Positions 32,736 to 42,565 are shown, counted from the first letter of the stretch. The stretch is DNA of 49,914 nt from JACPLA01 sp964602055 (GCA_964602055.1 CAZRPU010000011.1:1-49914), one strand, 5' to 3'. The notes: a model not told the origin generated them from the sequence alone. A program made the numbers and translations.

Positions 32736-33488
32736 ATGAGCCCTCGAAAACGCACAACCCCGGGCAAGAAAACGTACTTCTTTTCCGATGCCCATCTCGG
32801 GCTGGGATCCAAGGAAGAGGACCGCGCAAAAGAAGAACGCATTATCACGTTTCTGCATCACATCCGTGCCGATGCCGAACATCTCTTCATCCTGGGGGAT
32901 CTGTTCGACTATTGGTTTGAGTATCGCACGGTGGTTCCAAAGGGCTATGCCCGGCTTTTTGCTGCCCTGGCGGAGCTTGTCCGGAGAAAGATCGGTATTA
33001 CCTATCTGGCGGGAAACCACGATTTTTGGATGAAAGGATACCTCACCGAAGAATTTGGGATCGAAGTACTGGCCGACCCCGTCGAACGAATTATCGGGGG
33101 AAAACGTTTCTATCTGCATCACGGGGATGGACTTGTCAAAGACGATGCGGGGTATCGGCTGCTGAAGCGTATTCTCAGGAATAAATTCAACATCTGGCTT
33201 TTTTCCTGGGTTCACCCTGATGTTACTGCCGGCATTGCCCGTTGGTCGTCCAGAACCAGCCGGCAGCATACAAGTGGCAGAAAGTATGAAGCAACGGATA
33301 TGATTGACTTTGCGGCAAAAAAAATATCTGCCGGCTATGACTATGTGATCATGGGTCACAACCACCATTCCCAACGGAAGAGCCTGGGGCGGGGCCAGTA
33401 TGTCAACCTCGGTGATTGGATCGAGGAGAATACCTACGCGGTGTTCGACGGCCGCAAGCTGGAGCTGAAACAATGGAACGGAACGTAA
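32736..33488 (+). CDS. lpxH: UDP-2,3-diacylglucosamine diphosphatase-like metallophosphoesterase
   Basis: The product is 250 residues from ATG 32736; the upstream 19 codons from 32679 add no conserved sequence. It has the metallophosphoesterase metal motifs in order: FFSDAHLGLGSKEE, LGDLFDYWFEY, GNHDFWMKGY, HHGDG and the final GHNHHSQ. These agree with LpxH, which releases UMP to make lipid X in lipid A synthesis at the inner membrane surface. A basic start (SPRKRTTPGKK) may help membrane contact. It lies 103 nt after the kinase and 3 nt before the PBP gene. Other calcineurin-like hydrolases with the same motifs exist, so the lpxH label is likely but not proven. Confidence 0.82.
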   Translation: MSPRKRTTPGKKTYFFSDAHLGLGSKEEDRAKEERIITFLHHIRADAEHLFILGDLFDYWFEYRTVVPKGYARLFAALAELVRRKIGITYLAGNHDFWMKGYLTEEFGIEVLADPVERIIGGKRFYLHHGDGLVKDDAGYRLLKRILRNKFNIWLFSWVHPDVTAGIARWSSRTSRQHTSGRKYEATDMIDFAAKKISAGYDYVIMGHNHHSQRKSLGRGQYVNLGDWIEENTYAVFDGRKLELKQWNGT

Positions 33489-33491
33489 AGC

Positions 33492-35792
33492 ATGGCTGAT
33501 CCGAAGGGCTACAGTTCAAAAAAGATGGAGCGGTACTTCAATGACCCGGAATATCGTCGCGCAATTCTTGCGGCGCAGCGCGGATTTTTCAGACGTCACA
33601 AGGCGAAATTTTTGGGTGGTTTGATCCTCCTTTGCGCGTTCTTTCTGTGGTATGGTTATTACGTCATCGACGGACTCCCATCCCTCGAACAACTCGAAAA
33701 CCCCCGCCTCGAACTTTCAACAAAGATTTATTCCATCGACGGCGAGGTCCTCGATCAGTTTTCCATCAAGAACCGCACTCCCGTCAACCTTGAGAAGCTT
33801 CCCCCTGGGCTCGCACAGGCCCTCATTGCCACGGAAGACAAGCGGTTCTACGACCATTGGGGCGTCAATGCCTCCCGGTTTCTCCGGCAAATGGTGATCA
33901 ATGTGGTCACGCTTCGGGCGGCCGGAGCGAGTACCATTACGCAGCAGCTTGCCAGAAATCTGTACAAGCTCAAAGGCTCTGAGGAATCCATTTTCGACAA
34001 GATCACCAGAAAGATCCGTGAATTTATCACCTCGGTCCAAATTGAACGAAACTTCACGAAGAGGGAAATCCTTGAACTCTATCTGAACGAATCGTACTTC
34101 GGGCGATCCGCCTATGGCATCGAGTCAGCTGCCCAAGCGTACTTCGGGAAATTCGCGTCGCAATTGCAGCCGGCCGAGTATACGCTCCTCATAGGGATGC
34201 TCAAGGGCCCGAATTTCTACGATCCCATTAATAATACCGAACGATCACTCCAACGCAGGGACCTCGTGATAACCCAGATGGAACGCGATGGTATTCTCAC
34301 CCCCGAAGATGCCATGGGGATCCGATCCGATACCCTCAACTTCCATCTGCCCGATGCGGACATGCGTCAGGGCATTGCGCCCCATTTTGTCGAATGGGTG
34401 CGGCAGCAGCTTGTGAGAAAGTCGTCAGAGTACGGATTCAATTACCTGAGAGATGGCTTGAAGATCTACACGACGCTCGACTCTCGCATGCAGCGCTACG
34501 CGAACAGGGCGGTTGAGGAACACATGAAGGAGTTCCAGGCGAAATGGGATACTCTGTGGAACTGGGACGCATATCCAGACATACTCGAGGGAAATATCGA
34601 GAAATATGTCACTGACGGAGAGCCGTACAAAAGGGCAAAGACACAGGAGGCAAAAGACAGCGTGGCATTCCTCCTAAAAAATGATCCATCGTTCATCGAT
34701 TCCGTCAAGCGGCTGGCAAAAACCATTGAGGTCGGGTTCGTGGTCATCAACCCTCACAACGGCAATATTGTTGCGCTGGTGGGAGGAGCCAATTTTCGCT
34801 CATTCAAGTACGGACTGAATCACGTTACACAGATCAAACGTCAACCAGGGTCGGCTTTTAAACCGTTTGTCTATACCGTGGCGATCGATAATGGCTTTCC
34901 ACCGTGTTTTGAGCTCATGAATCAGCCCGTAACCATTCCAATGCCCGACGGTACCCGATGGACTCCGTCGAACTATGATGGTGGTTTCGGGGGAAAATAT
35001 ACACTTCGGGAAGGCCTCAAGAATTCCATCAATCTGATTGCCGTTCGGGCCATTCTGGACATCGCTCCGGCAAAACAAGTGGTGCTCTATGCCAATCGGA
35101 TGGGCATCAATTCTCGTATCCGGCCCTATGAATCGATTGCGCTGGGATCGGTGGAAGTGTCGCCCCTTGAACTGACGACTGCCTACGGGGTTCTCGCGAA
35201 CGAAGGCGTCCTGGTCGAACCGCTTTCCATCCTCCGCATCGAAGACAAGGATGGAAACATCATCGAACAGAACACCCCGCAAAAGAAAGAGGCATTGAGC
35301 AGGGAGACTGCGTACATCATGACCGACTTGCTCGAGGGAGTGGTGAATGAAGGGACGGCAACCCGGGTCCGCAACTACTACCATTACCCCGCGGCAGGAA
35401 AAACCGGTACAACCAATGACTACGGCGATGCCTGGTTCGTGGGTTTTACTCCTCAATTGGCCGCAGGAGCATGGGTGGGATTTGATGATAACCGCATCAA
35501 GTTCGGATATTCCGAGGGTCAGGGAGGCAGAGCCGCAGCACCTATTTGGGGAAAATTCATGAGGTACACCTATCAGGATTCAACAATCGGAATGACACTC
35601 GAGTATTTCAAGCGCCCTGATGGCGTTGTCACTGATACCATTTGTGTGGACACGAAGAAGAAAGCGAGAGAATTCTGCCCTTCAAAGATGGAAGAAATCT
35701 TCAACGCAAAATACCCGCTCGGGCTTTGCGACAAGCACACGAGCGCGAATTGGAACGACCAGCAGCAAACCCCCAGCAAGATTAACTGGTAG
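33492..35792 (+). CDS. Class A penicillin-binding protein (PBP1a-like)
   Basis: This 766-residue bifunctional peptidoglycan synthase has one N-terminal membrane helix (about 43-60). The glycosyltransferase domain has E115 in ATEDKRFYDHWG, GASTITQQLARNL and KREILELYLNESYFG. The transpeptidase has S454-x-x-K457 in QPGSAFKPF, S512-x-N514 in KNSINLI, and K637-T-G in AGKTGTTNDYGDAWFV. It polymerises lipid II and cross-links the strands outside the inner membrane. It follows the LpxH-like gene by 3 nt, so wall and outer-membrane synthesis genes share a transcript. The C-terminus ends with a Cys-containing tail (DTICVDTKKKAREFCPSK). Confidence 0.96.
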   Translation: MADPKGYSSKKMERYFNDPEYRRAILAAQRGFFRRHKAKFLGGLILLCAFFLWYGYYVIDGLPSLEQLENPRLELSTKIYSIDGEVLDQFSIKNRTPVNLEKLPPGLAQALIATEDKRFYDHWGVNASRFLRQMVINVVTLRAAGASTITQQLARNLYKLKGSEESIFDKITRKIREFITSVQIERNFTKREILELYLNESYFGRSAYGIESAAQAYFGKFASQLQPAEYTLLIGMLKGPNFYDPINNTERSLQRRDLVITQMERDGILTPEDAMGIRSDTLNFHLPDADMRQGIAPHFVEWVRQQLVRKSSEYGFNYLRDGLKIYTTLDSRMQRYANRAVEEHMKEFQAKWDTLWNWDAYPDILEGNIEKYVTDGEPYKRAKTQEAKDSVAFLLKNDPSFIDSVKRLAKTIEVGFVVINPHNGNIVALVGGANFRSFKYGLNHVTQIKRQPGSAFKPFVYTVAIDNGFPPCFELMNQPVTIPMPDGTRWTPSNYDGGFGGKYTLREGLKNSINLIAVRAILDIAPAKQVVLYANRMGINSRIRPYESIALGSVEVSPLELTTAYGVLANEGVLVEPLSILRIEDKDGNIIEQNTPQKKEALSRETAYIMTDLLEGVVNEGTATRVRNYYHYPAAGKTGTTNDYGDAWFVGFTPQLAAGAWVGFDDNRIKFGYSEGQGGRAAAPIWGKFMRYTYQDSTIGMTLEYFKRPDGVVTDTICVDTKKKAREFCPSKMEEIFNAKYPLGLCDKHTSANWNDQQQTPSKINW

Positions 35793-35891
35793 CTTCAGTA
35801 CAGCAGCGTCCGCTTCTCTCTCCCCGCCTCTCCCGGCAAAACACCAAGACCCCCGGTGAAACACACCTGAAACCGTTCGCGGAATTGGGTT

Positions 35892-36998
35892 CTATCGAGA
35901 GGGCAGGCTCTTCCGCACATTCGAGAGCGCAGAACGGATGAGCGAGGCAGGAACCGTATCCACAACAACCGTTTCCCCTATTCTCACGGGAAGGACGAAC
36001 CGCTTCTTGCCCTTCAATGACTTCTTGTCCCGACCCATAAGGGAAAGAAGCGAAGAGGGGCGCAATTCTCCTGCTCTGTGCCGCAGAGGAACCCTTCGGA
36101 GCAATTCCAGAATACGATCATGATCAGTGGAAGAAAGGAGATTCAGCTCGCGGGCTATGAAACTCTCGCACGCCATGCCGAGAAGAACCGCTTCTCCATG
36201 CTTGAGCAACCGATAGTTTCCTGCCGCTTCGAAGGCATGTCCAACCGTGTGACCGAAATTGAGGATAATACGCTTCCCGTTCTCTCGTTCGTCCTCGGAA
36301 ACCAGGGCGGCCTTCAGGGAACTGCACGCTCCCTGGACATGCAGAACCGATTGTTCGTTCAGATGCAGAATGTCATCGAGGTGTTTCTCAAGAAATGAGA
36401 AAAGGGACGGATCGAGGATCACGCCATATTTGATGATCTCTCCCAACCCGCAAATGATTTCTCTCTTTGGCAGGGTTCTGAGAAATCGCGTGTCGGTCCA
36501 TACAAACACCGGCTGATGAAATGCTCCGATCATGTTCTTCCCCAGCGGATGATTTACCGCCGTTTTTCCTCCGATCGAACTGTCAACCTGCGAGAGGAGG
36601 GTTGTGGGGATTTGCACCAGCGGCAGTCCCCTATGATAAGTGGCGGCAATGAATCCCGACAGATCGCCTATCACGCCGCCCCCGAACGCCACCACGGCTG
36701 CCTTTCTGCCAACTCCCTCCTTCAGCATGGCTGTGTAGAGGGCGCTTGCTCGTCCGAGATTCTTTTCTTTTTCGCCCGCGGGAACAACCAGCGATGTTAC
36801 CTTGAAACCTGCCGCTGTGAAAAGACCTTCTATCGTACGAAGGTAGAGAGCCGCTACGTTTCGATCCGTGATTATCACAATGCGCTCGGGAAGGCCCACG
36901 TGCCTGCACTGCGGGCCCAGTTCCGCATCCATCTCGGTACCGACGTAAATGGAGTATGACCGCTCTGCCAGTGCGACCTTGATTTCACGGTGCATCAT
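35892..36998 (-). CDS. aroB: 3-dehydroquinate synthase
   Basis: The product is 368 residues from the ATG at 36998, with GAGGG five bases upstream; GTG 37001 and ATG 36995 are close alternatives. It has the NAD- and metal-binding elements GGGVIGDLSGFIAATYHRG, IPTTLLSQVDSSIGGKTAVN, and the FGHTVGHAFE metal site. It converts DAHP to 3-dehydroquinate, step two of the shikimate pathway. The gene starts 8 nt after the aroK stop and is the last gene of a minus-strand operon that begins with ppiD. No terminator was seen after its stop. Confidence 0.97.
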   Translation of the reverse strand: MMHREIKVALAERSYSIYVGTEMDAELGPQCRHVGLPERIVIITDRNVAALYLRTIEGLFTAAGFKVTSLVVPAGEKEKNLGRASALYTAMLKEGVGRKAAVVAFGGGVIGDLSGFIAATYHRGLPLVQIPTTLLSQVDSSIGGKTAVNHPLGKNMIGAFHQPVFVWTDTRFLRTLPKREIICGLGEIIKYGVILDPSLFSFLEKHLDDILHLNEQSVLHVQGACSSLKAALVSEDERENGKRIILNFGHTVGHAFEAAGNYRLLKHGEAVLLGMACESFIARELNLLSSTDHDRILELLRRVPLRHRAGELRPSSLLSLMGRDKKSLKGKKRFVLPVRIGETVVVDTVPASLIRSALSNVRKSLPSR

Positions 36999-37006
36999 CA
37001 CGACCC

Positions 37007-37570
37007 TCAGACATGAATAAATTGCTTCAGCTTTCGCACAATGGTGTCGACCGTAACACCGACATTATGCTTCTCCGTCGGCACGACAATATCGGCCCTT
37101 TGATAAAAAACTTCCCGCAGGGCAAGCAGATCCCGCACACGCTGTTCGAGCATATCCGCTGGAAGCGGATTACCCTCGGAGTCTTTGAGGAGCGGCCGGT
37201 CGGTTTTATGCTTCATTCGCCGGACTGCCTCTTCGGGGGAGAGATGGAGATACACGATGATTCCGCTCGATCGGATCAGCCGGAAATTGTCTTCGTGCGC
37301 AACTGTTCCACCCCCCAGAGACACAACAGTGTCGTCCATTCCACTCACCTGCGTAAGAATGGCTCGTTCAACCGTGCGAAATGCCTTCTCTCCCTCCTCT
37401 TTGAAAATCGATGACACCGATTTTCCTTTTTCCTGCTCGATCCTCCGATCAACGTCGACAAACTGATATCCGAGCGTGTTTGCAAGGATTGGGCCAATAG
37501 TGCTCTTGCCGCTGCCCATGAATCCCGCCAGATAAATCAGTCTTTTACGGGCTGAGGGCTTTTCATCCAT
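37007..37570 (-). CDS. aroK: Shikimate kinase
   Basis: The product is 187 residues. The P-loop GFMGSGKSTIGPIL is followed by the shikimate-binding stretch FVDVDRRIEQEKGKSVSSIF, the FRTVERAIL block, LGGGTVAHEDN and the lid RMKHKTDRPLL. It phosphorylates shikimate at C3 with ATP. It lies between a gene for an outer-membrane protein and aroB, as part of one minus-strand transcript. Confidence 0.96.
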   Translation of the reverse strand: MDEKPSARKRLIYLAGFMGSGKSTIGPILANTLGYQFVDVDRRIEQEKGKSVSSIFKEEGEKAFRTVERAILTQVSGMDDTVVSLGGGTVAHEDNFRLIRSSGIIVYLHLSPEEAVRRMKHKTDRPLLKDSEGNPLPADMLEQRVRDLLALREVFYQRADIVVPTEKHNVGVTVDTIVRKLKQFIHV

Positions 37571-37602
37571 GGTTTGTGGGGAGAACGAATTCAGAGAGGG
37601 GA

Positions 37603-38322
37603 TTACCGGATTTCTACGACGATGCCGAGTCCCAGGGTCATGCCGTCAACATTGATACGGGAATGCACGTCGCCGGATGGAAACGTGAGAACATCGTTTC
37701 CATAGATCGCCGTCGGTGAATCGAATTTGTTGTACACGTCGATTTCAGGATCGCGGAACTTCATCGTTGCGATGACCGATACTCCGGAAAGAATGGCGTA
37801 CTCTGCGTGGAGGGCGACATGAATACCAAACCCCAGGGGATTGCCAACAGAACTCGCATTGACGCCGGCAACCTTCAGAATCCTTTGTGAATAGTAACCG
37901 CCCACACCGCCCCCCATGGAGAGTTTCCATGATTGCGATCCAACAGGGACATACACTTGCATCCCCGCTTCAACAGGGATGACGCGGTATCCGTCCTCGA
38001 AGGGAACCCGGCGGGGTGGATTGAGCGACCCGTCGAGCTTGAGAGCAGATTGAGCGTCAGATAAATATTCCGTGGAGAGATAGAAGAAGAAGCTGTCGTC
38101 ACGCCATTTTGCGCGGACTTCCAGACCTCCGCTGATGACGGAATTGAACGGAGTGTTCAGTACCTGCAGATCGTTGGAGGAAGCTTCTGGATTGGGGTAA
38201 ATGCGCGACGTTGTGGTAAAATTACCGCGGGCAAGGAAGGCGAACCTCCACTCATGATTCTGGGCTGCCGATGAAAGCGGAAAGGAAACCGCGACCAAGA
38301 GTCCTAAGAATCTCCAACCCAT
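37603..38322 (-). CDS. Outer-membrane protein, function unknown
   Basis: The product is 239 residues from the ATG at 38322, placed 8-9 nt after a perfect AGGAGG. A TTG at 38328 in the same frame lies too close to it. A signal peptide (MGWRFLGLLVAVSFPLSSAAQ) is followed by beta-rich alternation (SVIATMKFRDPEIDVY, VISGGLEVRAKWRDDSFFFYL). The final strand MTLGLGIVVEIR resembles the end of a barrel. No family is recognised. Its place between ppiD and aroK suggests it may be a client of the periplasmic chaperone, but this is a guess. Confidence 0.78.
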   Translation of the reverse strand: MGWRFLGLLVAVSFPLSSAAQNHEWRFAFLARGNFTTTSRIYPNPEASSNDLQVLNTPFNSVISGGLEVRAKWRDDSFFFYLSTEYLSDAQSALKLDGSLNPPRRVPFEDGYRVIPVEAGMQVYVPVGSQSWKLSMGGGVGGYYSQRILKVAGVNASSVGNPLGFGIHVALHAEYAILSGVSVIATMKFRDPEIDVYNKFDSPTAIYGNDVLTFPSGDVHSRINVDGMTLGLGIVVEIR

Positions 38323-38335
38323 CAGCAAAAACCTC

Positions 38336-40426
38336 CTATCGATAAAACCGATTCCGATAGTCTTCGATTTCCGCCTTTTCCTTCAGAGCATTCAGCCACT
38401 CTGAGGCAAAAGAACTCCGCTTTTCCTGAAGCATCTGGTCTCTCATCGACTTTCGTTGAACCGAAAATGCAGCTGAATCAAACGGAGACCTGGCAGTGAG
38501 CTTCAGAACATAATAACCTCTGGCACCCTCGAATGGCCTGGAGATCTCACCCGGTTTGAGGCTCGAGGCGGCACCGAGAAAGGCAAAGTCCCTGCCAACA
38601 CCGACGGGGGAATCGCTTCCCTTAAAGGGCCCTGTTCTTTGCGTGACAATGTTCCTGATCGAAGCTGCCGCGGAAAGAATGTCGGATGAAGGCTGAAGCT
38701 TCTGGGCAAAAGCGTTTGCCATTTCGCGCACACGTTCCATTTTCTTCCTGCGGAGCACAGCGGGGCGAATATTGGTCTTCACGTCGGCAAAAGGTCGAAT
38801 GCCCTCCTCGCGAACAAGCGTCACTTCACACACCACGATGCCTCCAGACACGGAGATTGGGTCGCTCACTGCATCAACGTCGTGATCGAATGAAAAGTTC
38901 GCCAGCGCTTCATTGAAGCCTATCCCCGGGATCATTCCTCCCTTTTGAAACTCCGGAGTTTCCCGGACCTGATAAGAGCTGTTTTGAGCGGCCTTCTCGA
39001 ATCCCTCTGATTTTGCAAGGTAGGAGAAATCCTGCGCATGCTGATATGCCTCGTCAATCGACTGCGAACTTGCCTTGATACCCAGGTTCAAATCGACCAA
39101 TTTAAGCTCTCTGTTGTCGCGGGCATGGACCTTGATCAAATGCCATCCAAACTGTGTCCTGACCGGGCCCACAACCGTTCCAACCTTTGCTCGGAACGCT
39201 GCATCGGAAAACGGCTTCACCCACGTTGTTCTGCTCCCCCAGCCAAGGTCTCCCCCGGCCGGAGCGGTCCCGTCGGAACCGTGCAGGCGGGCCATTGCTG
39301 CAAAGTCTGCTCCTTCGCGGATCTGTTTCAGAACGCTTTGAGCTTTTTGAATGGTCGAAGCGCTATCCGCACCGGATGGAAAGAGGATGTGACTCGCATG
39401 AACGTATTCTTCCTTCCCCTTCGTTTCATCGAGAACCTTGATCAAGTGATAGCCGTCGGTATCGAGAATCGGCCCTACGATTTCTCCTTTTTTCGCAGCA
39501 AAAACAGCGTTTTCCTTGGCTTTGCTCAGCTCTCCATGCTTGTAGAACGCCTCGGTGGCCGGAATCTCTGAATACGTTTTCGCGATGTCGAGAAAGTCGG
39601 AACCTCCCTGGGCCTGCTCTTTGAGTCGTTGGATTTCCATTGCGACGTCTGCAGAATCCTGGGCGGATGGGGCGTTGCTGAAGAAAACATACTTGATTTT
39701 TCTTGCCGGACGGATCTTAAACTCATCCCTATGGGAGTTGTAGTATTTTTCCAGCTCGTCTTCGGCGATGATAATCATGGAATCCGGGACTAATCGGGAA
39801 GGATCGAAAAGGACATACTCCCCTTCCATGGTGACGTTCTGATCCGCAAACCGCTGATGTAATTCGGCTTCGCTTACGCGGATGGTGGCAAAGAGATAGC
39901 TCTGCAGCTTCTGCTGGAGAACCTGTTGACGTAGCTGCTGTTCAACCTGAATCCATGCAGTTCGGTTTTGCGGATCTGCAATGGCCCGGTCATATGCCGC
40001 CCGGTTGAATCTTCCGGTCGAATCCCTGAACATGCTCACGAGCTGTTCCGGAGGGTTTGGTCCGTGGACGAGGTCCACGATTTCCTTGTCCGTGACGGTG
40101 ATCCCCATCCGCTCAATTTCTTCTTCGATCAGCAATTGCGTTACGACCGTATTCCATACCTGGGAACGAATTTGCCGCTCGGTTTCTTCGTCAACCTCCG
40201 TCCCTGATTGCGATTTCTGCGCTTCGGTAGCCCGTCGCAGGAGGTCCGAGAAATCTTTATAGGAGATCTCCTGGCCGTTGACCTCACCTATCGTATCTCC
40301 CTGCCCTCCGGGGCGCAGGCTCGGGAGGTCCATCCCCCAATCGAGCATGATATAGGCGATGAAGAGGACTGCGAAAACTGCAAAAAGTTTCGCAAGGTTG
40401 TTTCGGATTTGCGTCATCAACGGCAT
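38336..40426 (-). CDS. ppiD: PpiD-like peptidyl-prolyl isomerase, membrane anchored
   Basis: The product is 696 residues from the ATG at 40426 (ATG 40417 is possible). The in-frame ATG at 40528 is ruled out because a predicted promoter lies between. One helix (LAKLFAVFAVLFIAYIMLDW) anchors it to the inner membrane. A SurA-type chaperone segment follows (EVNGQEISYKDFSDLLRRA, RIRSQ-type helices). Then two parvulin domains follow, with KEEYVHASHILFPSGADS and GGDLGWGSRTTWVKPFSDAA. It should help proteins leaving the SecYEG channel fold. It is first in the operon ppiD, outer-membrane protein, aroK, aroB, and sits head to head with secD. This pairing of chaperone and translocon genes is functionally sensible. 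Confidence 0.9.
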   Translation of the reverse strand: MPLMTQIRNNLAKLFAVFAVLFIAYIMLDWGMDLPSLRPGGQGDTIGEVNGQEISYKDFSDLLRRATEAQKSQSGTEVDEETERQIRSQVWNTVVTQLLIEEEIERMGITVTDKEIVDLVHGPNPPEQLVSMFRDSTGRFNRAAYDRAIADPQNRTAWIQVEQQLRQQVLQQKLQSYLFATIRVSEAELHQRFADQNVTMEGEYVLFDPSRLVPDSMIIIAEDELEKYYNSHRDEFKIRPARKIKYVFFSNAPSAQDSADVAMEIQRLKEQAQGGSDFLDIAKTYSEIPATEAFYKHGELSKAKENAVFAAKKGEIVGPILDTDGYHLIKVLDETKGKEEYVHASHILFPSGADSASTIQKAQSVLKQIREGADFAAMARLHGSDGTAPAGGDLGWGSRTTWVKPFSDAAFRAKVGTVVGPVRTQFGWHLIKVHARDNRELKLVDLNLGIKASSQSIDEAYQHAQDFSYLAKSEGFEKAAQNSSYQVRETPEFQKGGMIPGIGFNEALANFSFDHDVDAVSDPISVSGGIVVCEVTLVREEGIRPFADVKTNIRPAVLRRKKMERVREMANAFAQKLQPSSDILSAAASIRNIVTQRTGPFKGSDSPVGVGRDFAFLGAASSLKPGEISRPFEGARGYYVLKLTARSPFDSAAFSVQRKSMRDQMLQEKRSSFASEWLNALKEKAEIEDYRNRFYR

Positions 40427-40474
40427 GAGAAGATCGACTCCTTTAAGGCGAACGTGGTCAAAGACGAAAGTTAA

Positions 40475-40503
40475 AATATAGGCCTGAAGAGGCTGAAAAG
40501 CAA
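40475..40503 (-). promoter_or_regulatory. Promoter of the ppiD operon (minus strand)
   Basis: On the minus strand TTGCTT (40498-40503), a 17-nt spacer and TATATT (40475-40480). Transcription would start near 40468, about 42 nt before the ppiD ATG at 40426. It faces the secD promoter, and the two -35 boxes are 9 nt apart. Confidence 0.7.
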
Positions 40504-40512
40504 CGTTTTTTG

Positions 40513-40541
40513 TTGACTTTGAGGCCACATTGGCTTATATT
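40513..40541 (+). promoter_or_regulatory. Promoter of the secD operon
   Basis: TTGACT at 40513-40518, 17 nt, then TATATT at 40536-40541, close to the consensus. It gives a leader of about 110 nt before GTG 40662. No recognisable riboswitch or leader peptide was seen in that leader. Confidence 0.75.
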
Positions 40542-40661
40542 TTTCGTCGCTTTCGTATGCAACTTTCCCTCGTTCTAATCCTCCTTTTTCAACTTCTACT
40601 TGGAGCCGATCGTCTTGGTTAGAACTGGCGCGTGTGTTGTTTTAGCTATGGAGATATCCTG

Positions 40662-42533
40662 GTGAAAAATCAACTATCCCGATTTGTCCTCATCGCCGCG
40701 GCGATCATCATGTCCGTGTTTTTCCTCTGGCCTACCTATCAGGACTACACGTATCGTCAGGAACTGAACCGGCTCCATGGTCAGGACAGCGTGTCCTACG
40801 TCGAACAGAATCAGGATCGGATGTTGGAGGCACGCCTGAAGAGAATCAAGCTCGGCCTCGACCTTCAGGGGGGAATGCGGGTGGTTCTCGAAGTCGATCT
40901 CCTTCAGCTTCTGGATGATCTTGCAAAGAACAAGGACGAGAACTTCAAAGCCATAATCGCCGAAGTACGAACTGAGGCCGCTGCCGCAGAAATCGATGTT
41001 ATTCCCTCATTTGCCGGCAAGTTCAAGGAGCGGGGGATTCGGATGAGCCGCTACTATGGCAATATTCGGGACGATGATGCGAGAATAGCGGACAACCTCG
41101 AAAGCGAATCAGAGAAAGCGGTTGATCGGGCGGTGGAAATTGTGAGGAACCGGATTGACCAGTACGGGCTGACCGAACCCGGAATCCAGAAACAAGGGGG
41201 GCGGAGAATCATCGTCGAACTGCCCGGTGTCAAGGATGAAGCGGAGGTCCGCCAGCTCCTGCAAGGAACAGCGAAACTCGAGTTCCTCCTCGTGCGCGAC
41301 GCCGACATCAGCTATAAGGTGATGGAGTCCATCGACAAATACCTTGCAGGCAAAGGGGAAGTCGACACGACAAGGCCGGCCGGAAGAGCTCCGGAACAAC
41401 CTGCGGATGCACTCACCGAACTCCTCGGCAGCTCCGAACCAAGCAAGACCGACACAACCGAGGAAACCCAATTTCTTCGCGAACATCCCTTCTTCACATA
41501 CGTTCTCCCTGACCAGCGCGGAACAGGGGAAGGGTATGTGGCTGAAAAGAACCGCGACCGTGTGAAGGCCCTGCTCGCGCGGCCTGAGATTCGGCGCCTC
41601 ATGCCTTCAGATTTTGAATTTCGCTGGTCGGCAAAAGCGTTTGCCGATCAACAACAAGGGGTTCGATATTATTCTCTCTATGCAGTACGGCCCCAGCCGG
41701 TTCTCACCGGGGGAGTCATTGTTAATGCGCAGGCGAGCGTCAATCCCGACGACAGCCGTCCGATTGTCAATATGGAAATGAATAGCGAAGGATCACGTGA
41801 ATGGGCTCGCATTACCGGCGCGAATGTCGGGAAGCGCATCGCCATTTCCCTTGACAACAGCATCTTTTCCGCCCCAGTGATTGAAGAGAAAATCCCAGGT
41901 GGCCGATCTCGAATCACAGGAGCCGATTCCCCCAACGAGGCGCGCTTGCTCGAAATCGTTCTCAAAGCCGGCGCTCTCCCGGCGCCCGTCTCAATCATTG
42001 AGCAAAGGACGGTCGGACCCTCTCTGGGAGAAGACTCGATTCGTTCAGGCCTCTCGGCTACCGCCCTGGCGTTTATCTTCACAGTGCTCTTCATGATTCT
42101 GTACTATTCGTTCTCCGGGGTTGTCGCTGATATTGCGCTGTTCTTCAACGTGCTCTTTATTCTCGGCGTACTCGCCGGTTTTCAGGCGACGCTCACACTC
42201 CCCGGCATCGCAGGCATTATCCTCACGATCGGAATGGCGGTAGACGCGAATGTCCTCATCTATGAGCGCGTGCGTGAGGAACTTCTCGGAGGGAAAACCA
42301 TGCGTGCGGCCATCGACGCAGGTTATACCAAGGCTCTCAGCGCAATCATCGACTCGAATATCACGACATTCCTGACAGGTGTTATCCTCTATCAGTTCGG
42401 GACAGGCCCCGTGCAGGGGTTTGCCCTCACCCTGATGATCGGTATCATCGCCAGTATGTTCAGCGCGATCATTATTACGCGCGTCATCTTCAACTATCTC
42501 TCAGATCGCGGCATCTCGCCAAGCTTCGGATAG
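40662..42533 (+). CDS. secD: Protein translocase subunit SecD
   Basis: The product is 623 residues from GTG 40662, behind GGAGAT. The ATG at 40632 would add ten residues unlike SecD. Membrane helix 1 is followed by the signature LGLDLQGGMRVVLEVD. The periplasmic P1 domain carries EIVRNRIDQYGLTEPGI and GRRIIVELPGVKDE. The C-terminal half has five more helices with VGPSLGEDSIRSGLSATALA and TIGMAVDANVLIYERVREE. With SecF it uses the proton gradient to complete protein export through SecYEG. A proline- and threonine-rich insert (about 230-280, RPAGRAPEQPADALTELLG) is longer than in E. coli. secF starts 32 nt downstream. Confidence 0.97.
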   Translation: MKNQLSRFVLIAAAIIMSVFFLWPTYQDYTYRQELNRLHGQDSVSYVEQNQDRMLEARLKRIKLGLDLQGGMRVVLEVDLLQLLDDLAKNKDENFKAIIAEVRTEAAAAEIDVIPSFAGKFKERGIRMSRYYGNIRDDDARIADNLESESEKAVDRAVEIVRNRIDQYGLTEPGIQKQGGRRIIVELPGVKDEAEVRQLLQGTAKLEFLLVRDADISYKVMESIDKYLAGKGEVDTTRPAGRAPEQPADALTELLGSSEPSKTDTTEETQFLREHPFFTYVLPDQRGTGEGYVAEKNRDRVKALLARPEIRRLMPSDFEFRWSAKAFADQQQGVRYYSLYAVRPQPVLTGGVIVNAQASVNPDDSRPIVNMEMNSEGSREWARITGANVGKRIAISLDNSIFSAPVIEEKIPGGRSRITGADSPNEARLLEIVLKAGALPAPVSIIEQRTVGPSLGEDSIRSGLSATALAFIFTVLFMILYYSFSGVVADIALFFNVLFILGVLAGFQATLTLPGIAGIILTIGMAVDANVLIYERVREELLGGKTMRAAIDAGYTKALSAIIDSNITTFLTGVILYQFGTGPVQGFALTLMIGIIASMFSAIIITRVIFNYLSDRGISPSFG

Positions 42534-42565
42534 CCAGTTGCCTGGCATAGAGGAGTAGAAAAATC

